Notes: generated by a model not told the origin, from the letters alone. Positions 8,291 to 17,275 are shown, counted from the stretch's first letter. The stretch is DNA of 64,000 nucleotides from Paenibacillus sp. MMS18-CY102 (GCF_009789195.1 NZ_WSTC01000001.1:248001-312000); one strand, 5' to 3'. Numbers and translations: made by a program.

Positions 8291-9319
8291 ATGGTCACAA
8301 TCAAAGATATCGCAAGAATCGCAGGGGTATCCCCTTCAACTGTTTCGAGGGTTGTATCCAACCACCCGCGAATCAGTTTGGATACTTCACGCAAAGTAAA
8401 AAAAATAATGGATGAGCTTGGCTATCATCCGAACGTCATGGCGAAGAGCCTCGTCTCCAAAACGACGAACACGCTCGCCATCCTGTTGCCTAGGCCAGCA
8501 GAAGAACTATTCCAGAACTTCTTCTTCGGGGAGCTTCTTCGCGGTATTCTGACTCAGGCGAATCGCGCGGGATATGACATGCTTATGACGACTGCAACGA
8601 GCGAACACGATGAAATTGAAACAGTATCGAGGCTTGTGCGCGGCCGGCGTGTCGACGGTGTCATCCTGATTAGCTCCCGAGTGAATGACCCGATTGTCGC
8701 GTTTCTTGTTCAGCAAGCGTTTCCTTTTGTGCTTATTGGACGCAGCGACTCTTATCCAGACGCATTATCCGTCGATAACGACAATAAACAAGCCGCCTTT
8801 GATGCAACACAGCATTTAATTAGCCAAGGGCATGAGCGAATTGGTTTTGTAAGTGGACCGATTAACTTAACCGTATCCGGAGATCGGCTTAGCGGCTACA
8901 GCAGCGCTTTGGAAGCTGCCGGCCTGCCCGTCCGCCCTGATTGGATCGTTGAAGGCGAATTTTTGCAAGAGAGTGGCTATCGCGCAATGTCACTGATCAT
9001 GAGCTTGCCGGAGCGCCCTACTGCGCTTGTTGTCATTGACGATATCGTTGCTTTTGGCGTTTTGCGTGGTTTGAACGAGCTTGGCTATTCGGTTCCCGAT
9101 GACATTAGCCTCGTGAGCTTTAATAACATTGCTCTTTCAGAACTGGCTACGCCACCGATCAGCTCCATTGATATCGGCACTTATCAGCTCGGTTATATTG
9201 CTGCGCAGACACTTGTGCGTGCTGTTAATGATGAACCTTCCCACCAGAAACAAATCATTATTCCGCATCGTCTCATGATCCGCGAATCATCTTTAATGAC
9301 TACGAATAAGAGAGGCTGA
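8291..9319 (+). CDS. LacI family transcriptional regulator (MalR-like)
   Basis: A 342-residue regulator from the ATG at 8291, which begins the canonical MVTIKDIARIAGVSPSTVSRVV helix-turn-helix; an upstream TTG at 8267 would overlap the operator and is unlikely. The DNA-binding domain covers residues 1-60 with the hinge helix region PNVMAKSLVSKTTNT, and the rest is a periplasmic-binding-like sugar sensor with the late motif DDISLVSFNN. It lies between a GH13 and a GH15 gene, and its stop abuts the GH15 start, so it probably controls maltose or maltodextrin use. Autoregulation is suggested by the operator-like sequence overlapping its 5' region. The effector is inferred only. Confidence 0.9.
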   Translation: MVTIKDIARIAGVSPSTVSRVVSNHPRISLDTSRKVKKIMDELGYHPNVMAKSLVSKTTNTLAILLPRPAEELFQNFFFGELLRGILTQANRAGYDMLMTTATSEHDEIETVSRLVRGRRVDGVILISSRVNDPIVAFLVQQAFPFVLIGRSDSYPDALSVDNDNKQAAFDATQHLISQGHERIGFVSGPINLTVSGDRLSGYSSALEAAGLPVRPDWIVEGEFLQESGYRAMSLIMSLPERPTALVVIDDIVAFGVLRGLNELGYSVPDDISLVSFNNIALSELATPPISSIDIGTYQLGYIAAQTLVRAVNDEPSHQKQIIIPHRLMIRESSLMTTNKRG

Positions 9320-11272
9320 ATGTTAAAAATGAACGCTAACAAACCCTATCTAATTGACGCTATCGTTGGTAATGGATCTATGCTCGCCGCCTTTGGGCGG
9401 TCGGGCACGCTATATCGGCTATGGTGGCCGCATATCGACTTCCCCCAGCATGCCGATGCTGCTCGTTTCGGAATCCGTTTCGGCAATCGCACCGAATGGC
9501 TTGACGACGCGAACAACGATTGGTCCAGCGAAGCTGACTATGTAGCGCGCACGAATATTTTGCAAATCAAGTCCCAAAGCACGCAATCTCCAATTCGCAT
9601 CTCGAGCCGTTATTTTGCTGTCCCTAATCGTGATCTCCTCGTTATGGAACATACCCTTACGAATAGCGGCAGCTCACCAATTGACTTTGAGTGGCTTCTA
9701 TTCTCATCGTTCCACATTCGGGAAAGCCAGCTCTATAACACGACATTATTTGAGCCTTCCGAGGATGCTTTATTGCATTATCGTAGCGGTACTTTTTTTG
9801 CGCTTTCTAGCGCAAACGTGTGCACAAAGTTCCAAGCAGGGCATGCATGGGAAGCAGCCCACACAGGCGAGCTTAACGGAAACGTTATTGACATGCAGCC
9901 AGATGGCGCATTAGCATGGAGCTTCCAAGCTTTGCAGCCAGGCCAATCCGTTACTGTTCCCGTTTACGTTGCGGTTGGCAGTGATCGCCCTTCTGTCTGG
10001 AAAACGTTGCAGGAAGCAAAATCACAGCCTTCTGAGGCTTGGGTTCAGCTCACGACAGAATACTGGCATCAATATTTGGCGGAAGCTGCGCCATGCCCGA
10101 CCGATCTGCCGGGTGTCAAGCAATTGTACGAACGTTCACTCCTCATGTTTAAACTGATGTCCGATGAGCAAACAGGAAGCATCGTAGCAGCTCCTGAGTT
10201 CGACGAAACCTTCTCCCGCTGTGGCGGCTATGCTTATTGTTGGGGACGCGACGCTGCTTTCATCACAACTGCGCTAGACCAAGCAGGCTTGTACGGATTG
10301 TCTGATCGCTTCTATGATTGGGCACTGACCGCTCAAGATCCGGACGGTTCATGGCAGCAACGCCACTATCATGACGGCTCGCTCGCACCATCATGGGGCT
10401 TGCAGATCGATGAAGGCGCTTCGATTATCTGGGGCATGTGGCAGCATTATCAAACGAAGCAGGATCTCGCATTCGCGCAACGTGTATGGCCAGCTGTCGC
10501 TAAGGGCACGAATTTCTTGCTTTCGTATTTGGACGAAGAAACAGGGCTTCCATTGCCAAGCAACGATCTGTGGGAAGAGCGTGAAGCCGAGCATACTTAT
10601 TCTGCTGCTGCCGTATTTGGCGCATTCCGTGCTGCCGCTTCCTTCGCAGAGCTTCTAGGCGAACAATCCAATCGTGACGCATGGCAAACTGCGGCTGACC
10701 GCATCGCTTCTTCCATCGAAAACTTGTGCTGGAACGAGGACAAAGGCAGCTTCTATCGCGGTTTGAAGCTCACGGCTACACAATCGCAATATGAGGAAGC
10801 AATCGCTGCTGGCAAAGGCGCTTATGCAACAGCAGGGCTTAAACAGTACACTCGCTATGTGCTAGAGCATGATCCAATCGTAGACATTAGCTTACTCGGC
10901 ATTTCCGTTCCATTTGGCGCAGTAGCAGCCGATCACCCATACATGCAGCAAACAGCGGATACTATCGAGCAATTGCTGACGAGCCCTAACGTTGGCGGCA
11001 TCAAACGGTACGAGGATGACAACTACATTGGCGGCAATCCATGGATTTTGACAACGCTATGGCTTGCTCACTACCGGATTCAAACTGGCCGCTATGATGA
11101 TGCTAAGAAGCTGTTGCAATGGGCAATTGACCATCAAACCGAGACAGGGCTCCTGCCTGAACAAATTGACCAGCATACGGGCGAAACCGCGTGGGTTGTT
11201 CCACTGACGTGGTCACATGCCATGTTCGTATTAGCAGTTACAATGCTCGAAGAGCATGGACAATGGTCCTAA
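9320..11272 (+). CDS. Glycoside hydrolase family 15 (glucoamylase-like) protein
   Basis: A 650-residue protein whose ATG directly follows the TGA of the LacI gene, with GAGAGG upstream, so translation is coupled. The first roughly 270 residues look like the N-terminal beta-sandwich domain of bacterial GH15 enzymes. The (alpha/alpha)6 catalytic domain follows, with GGYAYCWGRDAAF, then LWEEREAEHTYS carrying the likely general acid Glu, GGIKRYEDDNYIGGNPWILTT, and LLPEQIDQHTGE with the likely base Glu. No signal peptide is present, pointing to an intracellular enzyme releasing glucose from maltodextrins or related alpha-glucans such as isomalto-oligosaccharides or trehalose. It works naturally with the upstream GH13 enzyme. 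Confidence 0.9.
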   Translation: MLKMNANKPYLIDAIVGNGSMLAAFGRSGTLYRLWWPHIDFPQHADAARFGIRFGNRTEWLDDANNDWSSEADYVARTNILQIKSQSTQSPIRISSRYFAVPNRDLLVMEHTLTNSGSSPIDFEWLLFSSFHIRESQLYNTTLFEPSEDALLHYRSGTFFALSSANVCTKFQAGHAWEAAHTGELNGNVIDMQPDGALAWSFQALQPGQSVTVPVYVAVGSDRPSVWKTLQEAKSQPSEAWVQLTTEYWHQYLAEAAPCPTDLPGVKQLYERSLLMFKLMSDEQTGSIVAAPEFDETFSRCGGYAYCWGRDAAFITTALDQAGLYGLSDRFYDWALTAQDPDGSWQQRHYHDGSLAPSWGLQIDEGASIIWGMWQHYQTKQDLAFAQRVWPAVAKGTNFLLSYLDEETGLPLPSNDLWEEREAEHTYSAAAVFGAFRAAASFAELLGEQSNRDAWQTAADRIASSIENLCWNEDKGSFYRGLKLTATQSQYEEAIAAGKGAYATAGLKQYTRYVLEHDPIVDISLLGISVPFGAVAADHPYMQQTADTIEQLLTSPNVGGIKRYEDDNYIGGNPWILTTLWLAHYRIQTGRYDDAKKLLQWAIDHQTETGLLPEQIDQHTGETAWVVPLTWSHAMFVLAVTMLEEHGQWS

Positions 11273-11282
11273 TATAATCTTT

Positions 11283-11300
11283 TGTACAATCGTTTGAACA
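11283..11300. promoter_or_regulatory. Second LacI-type operator-like site
   Basis: TGTACAATCGTTTGAACA is symmetric at 14 of 18 positions and contains CAATCGTTTG, the exact reverse complement of CAAACGATTG at 8260-8269 before the LacI gene. It lies just after the GH15 stop, between convergent genes, so its role is unclear. Confidence 0.4.
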
Positions 11301-11309
11301 ACTTGGACA

Positions 11310-11340
11310 AGGCTAGGGAATATTCCCTAGCCTGTGTTTA
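11310..11340 (+). terminator. Intrinsic terminator after GH15 gene
   Basis: Bases 11310-11333 are a perfect 24-bp palindrome able to form a hairpin, followed by a modestly T-rich stretch. Confidence 0.7.
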
Positions 11341-11373
11341 TATTATAGGTCTTATTCCCTGATTCACTAATTA

Positions 11374-11404
11374 CAAAAAAAAAGCAGCCTCGCTAGCGAG
11401 ACTA
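11374..11404 (-). terminator. Intrinsic terminator after ylaN
   Basis: On the minus strand a 7-bp stem with CTAG loop (AGTCTCG with CGAGGCT) is followed by a run of at least nine T, directly after the ylaN stop. Confidence 0.85.
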
Positions 11405-11689
11405 CCCCTTGTTATTCAACGCTTCATACAACTTCGCCAAATTCCGTTCCAGCTTACTGACGATGTCCCGGCCAACTGATTCATCAACCAGCCCCGCTCT
11501 CACCGCAAAATCAACTTCACGTGAAAAGCCATACATCTGCGTGTCCAATACTTCCTCATAAAGTGGGCATTGGCGAGTCGTCAAGTTTTCCATCTGGACT
11601 TCAATTAGCTTTTCAATTTTATTGGCATCTTCCTCGAGAAGATTGAATGCTTTCTGATGCAGACGCTCCATAACATCCGGTGAAGACAT
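11402..11689 (-). CDS. ylaN: YlaN family protein (DUF1507)
   Basis: A 95-residue soluble protein from the ATG at 11689; AGGGGGGA lies 5 bases upstream, whereas an ATG seven codons earlier overlaps that site. The pattern [24 protein letters not shown], then [24 protein letters not shown] and a C-terminal helix matches YlaN (93 residues in Bacillus subtilis). YlaN has been linked to iron homeostasis through the Fur repressor in B. subtilis; whether this holds here is inference. It is a single gene with its own terminator. Confidence 0.9.
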   Translation of the reverse strand: MSSPDVMERLHQKAFNLLEEDANKIEKLIEVQMENLTTRQCPLYEEVLDTQMYGFSREVDFAVRAGLVDESVGRDIVSKLERNLAKLYEALNNKG

Positions 11690-11775
11690 CGTTTTCCCCC
11701 CTGTGCGCATTCTTCGCCGTCTTCTATATTCTTTATATTAGACGAAAAAGCAAATAAGTACAAGGAGCAAACAGA

Positions 11776-11803
11776 ACAAAGCGCCCATGAAGGGCGCTTC
11801 ATC
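11776..11803 (-). terminator. Intrinsic terminator after HPr-like gene
   Basis: AGCGCCC (11780-11786) pairs with GGGCGCT (11792-11798) and is followed on the minus strand by TTGTTCTGTTT. Confidence 0.7.
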
Positions 11804-11813
11804 TTCCACAATA

Positions 11814-12056
11814 TTATTCGCTAATAACCGTAATATTCAAGTTATGTTTAGCAAATACATTTGCCATTGCCTTTTTCGCCTCTTCAGCATCTGGACCGTG
11901 AACGTGCAACTCATACGATTGACCGCCGAGCAACGTCGTAAACAAACCAAGAATGCTTTTCACGTCAATATATTTGTTTTCCGCTTGAAGAACGATCGAA
12001 GACCGAAATTGGCTTGCTGTTTGGGAAATTTCTACGATTGCTGCATTGTTGGACAT
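11814..12056 (-). CDS. HPr-like protein lacking the phosphorylatable-histidine segment
   Basis: A protein of 80 residues from the ATG at 12056, preceded by GGAGGGATCTTC. Residues from about 9 onward align with HPr: ISQTASQFRSSI, then KYIDVKSILGLFTTLLG (the Ser-46 region KSIxG) and a C-terminal helix EEAKKAMANVF. The first strand and the GLHARPA motif with His-15 are missing; instead it begins MSNNAAIVEI. An upstream ATG at 12086 adds ten residues that do not restore the motif. It therefore cannot be a normal PTS phosphocarrier, but could be a regulatory HPr/Crh-like protein acting through the serine. Function is unknown; family membership is well supported. Confidence 0.75.
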   Translation of the reverse strand: MSNNAAIVEISQTASQFRSSIVLQAENKYIDVKSILGLFTTLLGGQSYELHVHGPDAEEAKKAMANVFAKHNLNITVISE

Positions 12057-12156
12057 GAAGATCCCTCCACCATAGATAGTAACCATTTCCTTAATACCGT
12101 CTTCATCATACCGTGAAAAGAAGCGTCATTCAAGAGAAAAAATGCAATCTTTCCGG

Positions 12157-13272
12157 TTATCTCAAATTTTCAGGATTTAATCCTGTAAGCGCATCAATTA
12201 CGAACATTCCATCCTTGCGAATTAGTACATCATCGAAGTAAATTTCACCGCCACCGTAATCTGGACGTTGTATAAGCACGAGATCCCAATGGACTGCGGA
12301 GCGATTGCCGTTATCAGCTTGCTCATAAGCTTGGCCTGGCGTGAAGTGAAGGCTTCCTGCAATTTTCTCATCAAACAAAATATCCTTCATCGGGTGCAAA
12401 ATATATGGATTAAACCCTAAGCTGAATTCGCCAATATATCGAGCGCCTTCATCTGAATCCAAAATTTCATTCAACCGCTTCGTATCATTCGCCGTTGCTT
12501 GCACAATTTTTCCATTCTCAAACGTAAACGACACATTCTCAAACGTGACGCCTGAATATATCGATGGCGTGTTGTATGTAATCTTTCCTTGCACCGAGCC
12601 GCGAACTGGCGCCGAATAAACCTCGCCATCTGGAATATTGCGGTGGCCCGAGCAGTTAACCGCCCCTATTCCTTTAATCGAGAAAGAGAGGTCTGTCCCT
12701 GGCGCAACAATTCGAACGCGGTCCGTTTGCAGCATCAATTGGCGCAGCGGCTCCATTGCCTCCTCCATCTTGCTGTAGTCGAGATTGCATACATCGAAAT
12801 AAAAGTTTTCGAACGCCTCATTGCTTTGATTAGCCAATTGCGCCATCGATGCATTCGGATAACGAAGCACAACCCACCTCGTTTTCTTAACGCGTTGCTC
12901 GGAATGAACCGGGTGGCGATAGATGGAGTCGTACAGCTTCATTTTATCGCTGGGCACATCTGAGAGCTCATTCACGTTATCGCCTGACCGTACCGCAATA
13001 TACCCCTGCATTCGCTTCATCCGCGCAAGATCGAGCTCTGCCCATATTTTAAGCTGCTCCTTGGTCGCATCACGCAACAAGGCACGGAGCACGCCTCGAT
13101 CACTCGTTTCCACGAATGGGCGGCCGCCGCGTTTTGCCACTTCTTCCACCAATAGCTTCACAAGTTCCCGCTCACTGCCCACATAGTCGATTAGTATATT
13201 TTCGCCGGGCTGTACGTTAACCGAGTATTGGACCAGGTTTTCCGCCAATTTTCTTAATCTGCTATCATACAT
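12157..13272 (-). CDS. M29 family aminopeptidase (AmpS/PepS type)
   Basis: A protein of 371 residues from the ATG at 13272, which has a GGAGGGAT site upstream; the open frame extends 21 codons earlier without one. Sequence shows the thermophilic-aminopeptidase pattern: YSVNVQPGENILIDY near the N-terminus, the central region with FSIKGIGAVNCSGHRNIPDGEV carrying a metal-binding Glu region, SLGFNPYI, and HWDLVLIQRPDYGGGEIYFDD with Asp/His ligands near the C-terminus. These are cytosolic dimeric metallopeptidases that release N-terminal amino acids. It lies downstream of a lipoprotein gene on the same strand. The family is clear; substrate preference is not. Confidence 0.9.
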   Translation of the reverse strand: MYDSRLRKLAENLVQYSVNVQPGENILIDYVGSERELVKLLVEEVAKRGGRPFVETSDRGVLRALLRDATKEQLKIWAELDLARMKRMQGYIAVRSGDNVNELSDVPSDKMKLYDSIYRHPVHSEQRVKKTRWVVLRYPNASMAQLANQSNEAFENFYFDVCNLDYSKMEEAMEPLRQLMLQTDRVRIVAPGTDLSFSIKGIGAVNCSGHRNIPDGEVYSAPVRGSVQGKITYNTPSIYSGVTFENVSFTFENGKIVQATANDTKRLNEILDSDEGARYIGEFSLGFNPYILHPMKDILFDEKIAGSLHFTPGQAYEQADNGNRSAVHWDLVLIQRPDYGGGEIYFDDVLIRKDGMFVIDALTGLNPENLR

Positions 13273-13363
13273 TGTTCGATCCCTCCGGTGCTCCCAACAA
13301 GCATATTTGTTATATATCGTAGCATGATGCTGCAACTAATCACACTGGATGCGGAACAATCGA

Positions 13364-14248
13364 TCAATAATCGCCAAACGTTACTTCGCTCGTATAAAAT
13401 TCTTCTCTTGCCTGCCCCTCCGACACAAAATGAAGCTTGGATTGCTCCGTAATGTGATGAGGCAGCATTGAACGCCGGTCAGCCTTTAGAGTAATAGTCG
13501 TCTCAGCCTCCAGTGATTGGAGCATCGCTTGCAGTTGCTTATCCGCTTCCGCATATGCCGTTTGCCAGGCATTGCCCTTCACCTTGTTTGACGTTGCTAA
13601 TAGCGCTTGATTGCCAGTGGCCGTAAGCCATTCTGATTGAATTCGGTCACTCCAATCCTTCTTCGCTGCCGCCCCATCAAGAATAATGCGCACAACGCGG
13701 TATCGGTCATCCCCATTGTTTTCATCATACGAAACGCGCTTAGCTGCATCTCTAATGCGCTCCAACCTTTCAACAGGATTAATGTTGCTCCAGCTATCCT
13801 CACTCCAAGAGCGCGCCCTTACGCTCGCCTGCGCACCTGCCGATGTTTTTGCCTTCACATTGGATTCATGCTCTCCCCGTACATGTGCCCATTGGTCAGC
13901 GCCTTTCTGAGGGACTGCACGCCATTCATCCGTACTGGACAGAAGCCCTACTCCGCTGCTCCCGCCTGTACCATCACCATCGCCGCTCAGTTGGACCTTC
14001 ATGCGGGAATGGCCAGAAATTTCACCTCGGTATGATAATGCATGCACGCGCACACCAGCAGGCAGCACAATGCCACTATTGCCTTCAAACGTGTACTGGT
14101 CCTTCCCAGCTAGGCCCGAGACTGAGAGCGTAAAAAACTGTTCTGGTTCCATCGTCCCCGATACATTGCCGCAGCTGCTTAGCCCTACCATTAGCGCACA
14201 CCATGCCAAGCTTGCTATCCATCTTCTCCACCATCGTTCCCTGATCAT
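13364..14248 (-). CDS. Predicted lipoprotein of unknown function
   Basis: A protein of 294 residues from the ATG at 14248, which follows GGAGGGGC; a further 18 open codons upstream lack a good site. The N-terminus is a lipoprotein signal: basic MIRERWWRRW, a hydrophobic core, then lipobox LSSC, so the mature protein should be anchored on the outer face of the membrane. The mature part has a region rich in Gly, Ser and Asp (LSGDGDGTGGSSGVGLL), then basic and charged helices with ERLERIRDAAKRV, and ends with a beta-rich stretch. I do not recognise a domain. It lies between a diguanylate cyclase and an aminopeptidase on the same strand. Confidence 0.72.
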   Translation of the reverse strand: MIRERWWRRWIASLAWCALMVGLSSCGNVSGTMEPEQFFTLSVSGLAGKDQYTFEGNSGIVLPAGVRVHALSYRGEISGHSRMKVQLSGDGDGTGGSSGVGLLSSTDEWRAVPQKGADQWAHVRGEHESNVKAKTSAGAQASVRARSWSEDSWSNINPVERLERIRDAAKRVSYDENNGDDRYRVVRIILDGAAAKKDWSDRIQSEWLTATGNQALLATSNKVKGNAWQTAYAEADKQLQAMLQSLEAETTITLKADRRSMLPHHITEQSKLHFVSEGQAREEFYTSEVTFGDY

Positions 14249-14302
14249 CCTTGCCCCTCCAACCCTATATGAGATGGCCATTATGAAGGGTAATGTAACC
14301 AT

Positions 14303-14342
14303 AAAAAAAGGACACTATGCGAGTCATACTCGAGTGTCCTTC
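14303..14342 (-). terminator. Intrinsic terminator after diguanylate cyclase gene
   Basis: On the minus strand AAGGACACT pairs with AGTGTCCTT, with an inner CGAGT/ACTCG helix, followed by TTTTTTTAT, directly after the stop at 14350. Confidence 0.85.
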
Positions 14343-14349
14343 ATTGCCT

Positions 14350-16269
14350 TTATCCGATATTTATGCGATTGCGGCCGCTGTTCTTCGCCTGGTACAGCGC
14401 CATGTCAGCCCGATAGAAGAGCGATTCAACGCTTACCTTGTCATCCTCGAACGTCCATTCCGATAAGCCGCAGGATACGGTAACCGATGGGGAGGTGTCC
14501 GACTCTACCTTCATCCGAATCCGTTCTGCAATTCGATAAGCCTGTTCCCTGCGAATTTCGGGCAAATAGATTGCCAACTCTTCGCCGCCCCATCTTGCTG
14601 CGATGTCAGTATCGCGGATCGAGGCTTTAATCGTCTCAGACACTTGCATCAGAATCTGGTCGCCAACTTGATGGCCATACGTATCATTAATGCTTTTGAA
14701 CTTGTCAATATCCACAACGATGAGCGAGCCGCAACGGTCCTTGCGCTGCTTGCGCTGAATCCGGTCATTCAAATAATGGCGCGCACTCAATCCCGTCAGA
14801 TGGTCTGTAATGACCATTCGGCGCACTTCGGCATGCAGGGATGCATTCGACATCGCTAGGCCAATGTGGCTTGACAGCACCTGCAGCAGCTTATAGTTCT
14901 CATAGGAAAAATAATTTGGGCTGCGGTGCCCGACCAAAATTACTCCAACGACTTCGGAACCGGATAAAATCGGCGCGGCGATTAACGAGCGCGAGCCTGT
15001 GTCATCCATCCATCTGGAGGAGACGCTATTCGATTGCCAGTAATCCGAAATGATTACAGGCTCTTGCGAACGGTACACAACCCCAGTAAATCCATATTCA
15101 ATAGAAAACTGTTCATTCTCAAATGACGGCAGGTTGCTCGACATGACCACAAATTTCTGTTGTTCCTTATCATAACTCAACAAACAGCAGCAATCCGCCT
15201 GATAGATCCGAAGCAATTCGCTTGTCGTATAGTTAAATATATCTTTGAGTTTAAGCGACTGGCTTAACAGCTTCGTAAGCTCATTAATTAGGCGCAACTC
15301 ACCGATAAGAACATTAGATTGCTCATAGAGCTTCGCGTTCTCGAAAGCACTTCCTGCCGTGTCAGCAAGCAGTACAAGTGCTGGCAAGTCCGCCGGGTCC
15401 CATAATTGGTCGTTAATTAACAATCGAAGCACGCCATACACAGCCTGTTTCCCCGACATAGGGACTGCCAAATCGACAAGCCCGCCTTCACGCGGGCGAA
15501 CGAACGGTTTCGCTTCAAGGAACGACTTCGCTACAAAATCGCCAGAGGGATGATTAAAGTGCAAAGGCTTCACCCTTGCATCCCCTTTCATATGATCCTG
15601 GGATAAATAAAGCCGTATGCGGGAATCTGGATACAACGCAACTAAGCTCTGCATCATCTCCGACAATACCGACCCTACATCGATCCCGTCATATAACCGC
15701 TTCGCAGCTGCAAAAAGTGAAGCGCGATGCTGGGCATCCCGTTCGGACATCCGTTGATGCTGGATAATGTCGGCTATAAACATGCGCTCAAATCGCCTAT
15801 AAAAGCAGCCTCGCAAATGGAATGTCGCTGCTTGCAATTGGGCAATCAGAACATCATCCGCCTCCGGCGCAACAGCAGTAAGCACGGCGAAAGGCTGTTG
15901 CTCATCCTTGCGGCGCATAAGCGGCACCGCAATTGCAGCGCATCCCGAGCTATGTATAATCGCAATGGCTTGCCCTGTTAATGCTTCTTGGGCAGCCTGC
16001 ATAGCTGCTTCGTCCATTGGAATATTGCGTGCAAGCGCACCAGCTGTATCCGCAACCTTCAACTCAGGCGAGAATAAGCTTAGCGCAACGCGATTCATTA
16101 GCGGCAAGCCGTTCGACTCTTCCAGCCATTGGCTGAAGCTTTCTTGTAGAAGTGACATCAAATAGGGGACGTCATTGGCGTTGATGTCTTCACTTTCATA
16201 CCATAAATCCGAAGCTTGTCCAGATCTGCCGGTTAAAGTATCAGCATCGTTCAATATATGTTGGCGCAT
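14350..16269 (-). CDS. dgcP: GAF-GGDEF diguanylate cyclase, DgcP-like
   Basis: A 639-residue cytosolic protein without membrane segments. The N-terminal half contains a divergent GAF-like region (about residues 25-330). A second GAF domain follows (about 345-470, with IEYGFTGVVYRSQEPVIISD and SLIAAPILSGSEVVGVI). The GGDEF domain (about 480-639) has DHLTGLSARHYLNDR, VVDIDKFKSINDTYGHQVGD and the active-site version RWGGEEL. It should make c-di-GMP from two GTP. No RxxD inhibitory site is visible at the usual distance. It is divergent from rpsD, the same neighbourhood as ytrP (dgcP) in Bacillus subtilis, which supports the symbol. Confidence 0.86.
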   Translation of the reverse strand: MRQHILNDADTLTGRSGQASDLWYESEDINANDVPYLMSLLQESFSQWLEESNGLPLMNRVALSLFSPELKVADTAGALARNIPMDEAAMQAAQEALTGQAIAIIHSSGCAAIAVPLMRRKDEQQPFAVLTAVAPEADDVLIAQLQAATFHLRGCFYRRFERMFIADIIQHQRMSERDAQHRASLFAAAKRLYDGIDVGSVLSEMMQSLVALYPDSRIRLYLSQDHMKGDARVKPLHFNHPSGDFVAKSFLEAKPFVRPREGGLVDLAVPMSGKQAVYGVLRLLINDQLWDPADLPALVLLADTAGSAFENAKLYEQSNVLIGELRLINELTKLLSQSLKLKDIFNYTTSELLRIYQADCCCLLSYDKEQQKFVVMSSNLPSFENEQFSIEYGFTGVVYRSQEPVIISDYWQSNSVSSRWMDDTGSRSLIAAPILSGSEVVGVILVGHRSPNYFSYENYKLLQVLSSHIGLAMSNASLHAEVRRMVITDHLTGLSARHYLNDRIQRKQRKDRCGSLIVVDIDKFKSINDTYGHQVGDQILMQVSETIKASIRDTDIAARWGGEELAIYLPEIRREQAYRIAERIRMKVESDTSPSVTVSCGLSEWTFEDDKVSVESLFYRADMALYQAKNSGRNRINIG

Positions 16270-16467
16270 AGGTAGCTCACCGCCCTTCCGTCAAAACGGA
16301 AAAATGAATGAATTCACTGTCTTCCTTCATGCAGTCTACCAGAAAATATAATACAAAGTAGGTAATCCTATAATACTGTATTCTCATGAATTATGCACTA
16401 CTTGCATAGGTCTTTTGAATCAAATTTTTTGTGAAGATTCTAACTATTCTCCAACATTGCTTTTCAC

Positions 16468-16495
16468 TTGACAACACTGTTCATTTTCCTATAAA
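16468..16495 (+). promoter_or_regulatory. rpsD promoter
   Basis: A consensus TTGACA (16468-16473) is separated by 16 bp from TATAAA (16490-16495), predicting a start near 16503 about 170 nt ahead of rpsD. The AT-rich stretch 16270-16467 upstream holds nothing else I can identify. Confidence 0.85.
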
Positions 16496-16502
16496 ATTTA
16501 TT

Positions 16503-16672
16503 AATGATTGTTGGGCGGGGCTTTTTGTGTCACCCTTAGGATCTTATCGCTGACAGGCCAGCGGCTGAACTAGTCTGTCAGGACTTACCGTGATTTTCGG
16601 TTAAGCAGATATTTTCCGGCGAAACAGCGACCCCATTTTCAAAATTACATTTGAAGAAGGAGTTACACACAT
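16503..16672 (+). promoter_or_regulatory. Structured rpsD leader, candidate S4 autoregulatory site
   Basis: The 170-nt leader can form a perfect 7-bp stem CTGACAG/CTGTCAG (about 16550-16581), an ACCG/CGGT hairpin after it, and a long-range pairing of GGGGC (about 16517-16521) with CCCC near 16632, hinting at a pseudoknot. In Bacillus subtilis the rpsD leader binds S4 and represses translation. Assignment here is by position and structure. Confidence 0.6.
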
Positions 16673-17275
16673 ATGTCACGTTATACAGGCCCTAAATTTA
16701 AACTTAGCCGCCGCCTCGGTATTTCCCTGAGCGGTACGGGTAAAGAACTTGCAAAACGCCCATTCCCACCAGGCCAACACGGCGCTAACCTTCGTAAAAA
16801 AATTAGCGGCTACGGCGTTCAATTGCAAGAAAAACAAAAGCTTCGCCACATGTACGGTTTGAACGAGAAGCAATTCCGCAACCTGTTCGATCGCGCATCG
16901 AAACAAAAAGGTATCTCCGGCGAAAACTTCATGTTCTTGCTTGAGAGCCGTCTGGATAACCTCGTTTACCGTCTTGGTTTCGCGAACTCCCGTGCAGGCG
17001 CACGCCAGCTCGTATCCCATGGACACGTAACGGTTAACGGCAAAAAAGTCGACATCGCTTCCTACACGGTTGCTCTTGGCGACGTTATCGGTCTGCGTGA
17101 GCGCAGCCGTGCAATGAAATCGATCAAAGAAGCTCGTGAAGGCCGCAACCATGTTCCTAACTACTTGGACCTGAACGAAGCAGCACTCGAAGGCAAATTC
17201 CTTCGTCTGCCAGAACGCGCTGAGCTTTCCCAAGATATCGACGAAAAACAAATCGTCGAGTTCTACAGCCGTTAA
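16673..17275 (+). CDS. rpsD: 30S ribosomal protein S4
   Basis: A 200-residue small-subunit assembly protein that binds the 5' domain of 16S rRNA. It begins [21 protein letters not shown], contains FPPGQHG, and carries the S4 RNA-binding domain [36 protein letters not shown] in the middle, ending with EFYSR; all are hallmark S4 sequences. The length is standard for Firmicutes. There are no zinc-knuckle cysteines, so this is the C-minus form. The gene is monocistronic, with its own promoter, long leader and terminator, as in Bacillus. AAGAAGGAG precedes the start. Confidence 0.98.
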   Translation: MSRYTGPKFKLSRRLGISLSGTGKELAKRPFPPGQHGANLRKKISGYGVQLQEKQKLRHMYGLNEKQFRNLFDRASKQKGISGENFMFLLESRLDNLVYRLGFANSRAGARQLVSHGHVTVNGKKVDIASYTVALGDVIGLRERSRAMKSIKEAREGRNHVPNYLDLNEAALEGKFLRLPERAELSQDIDEKQIVEFYSR

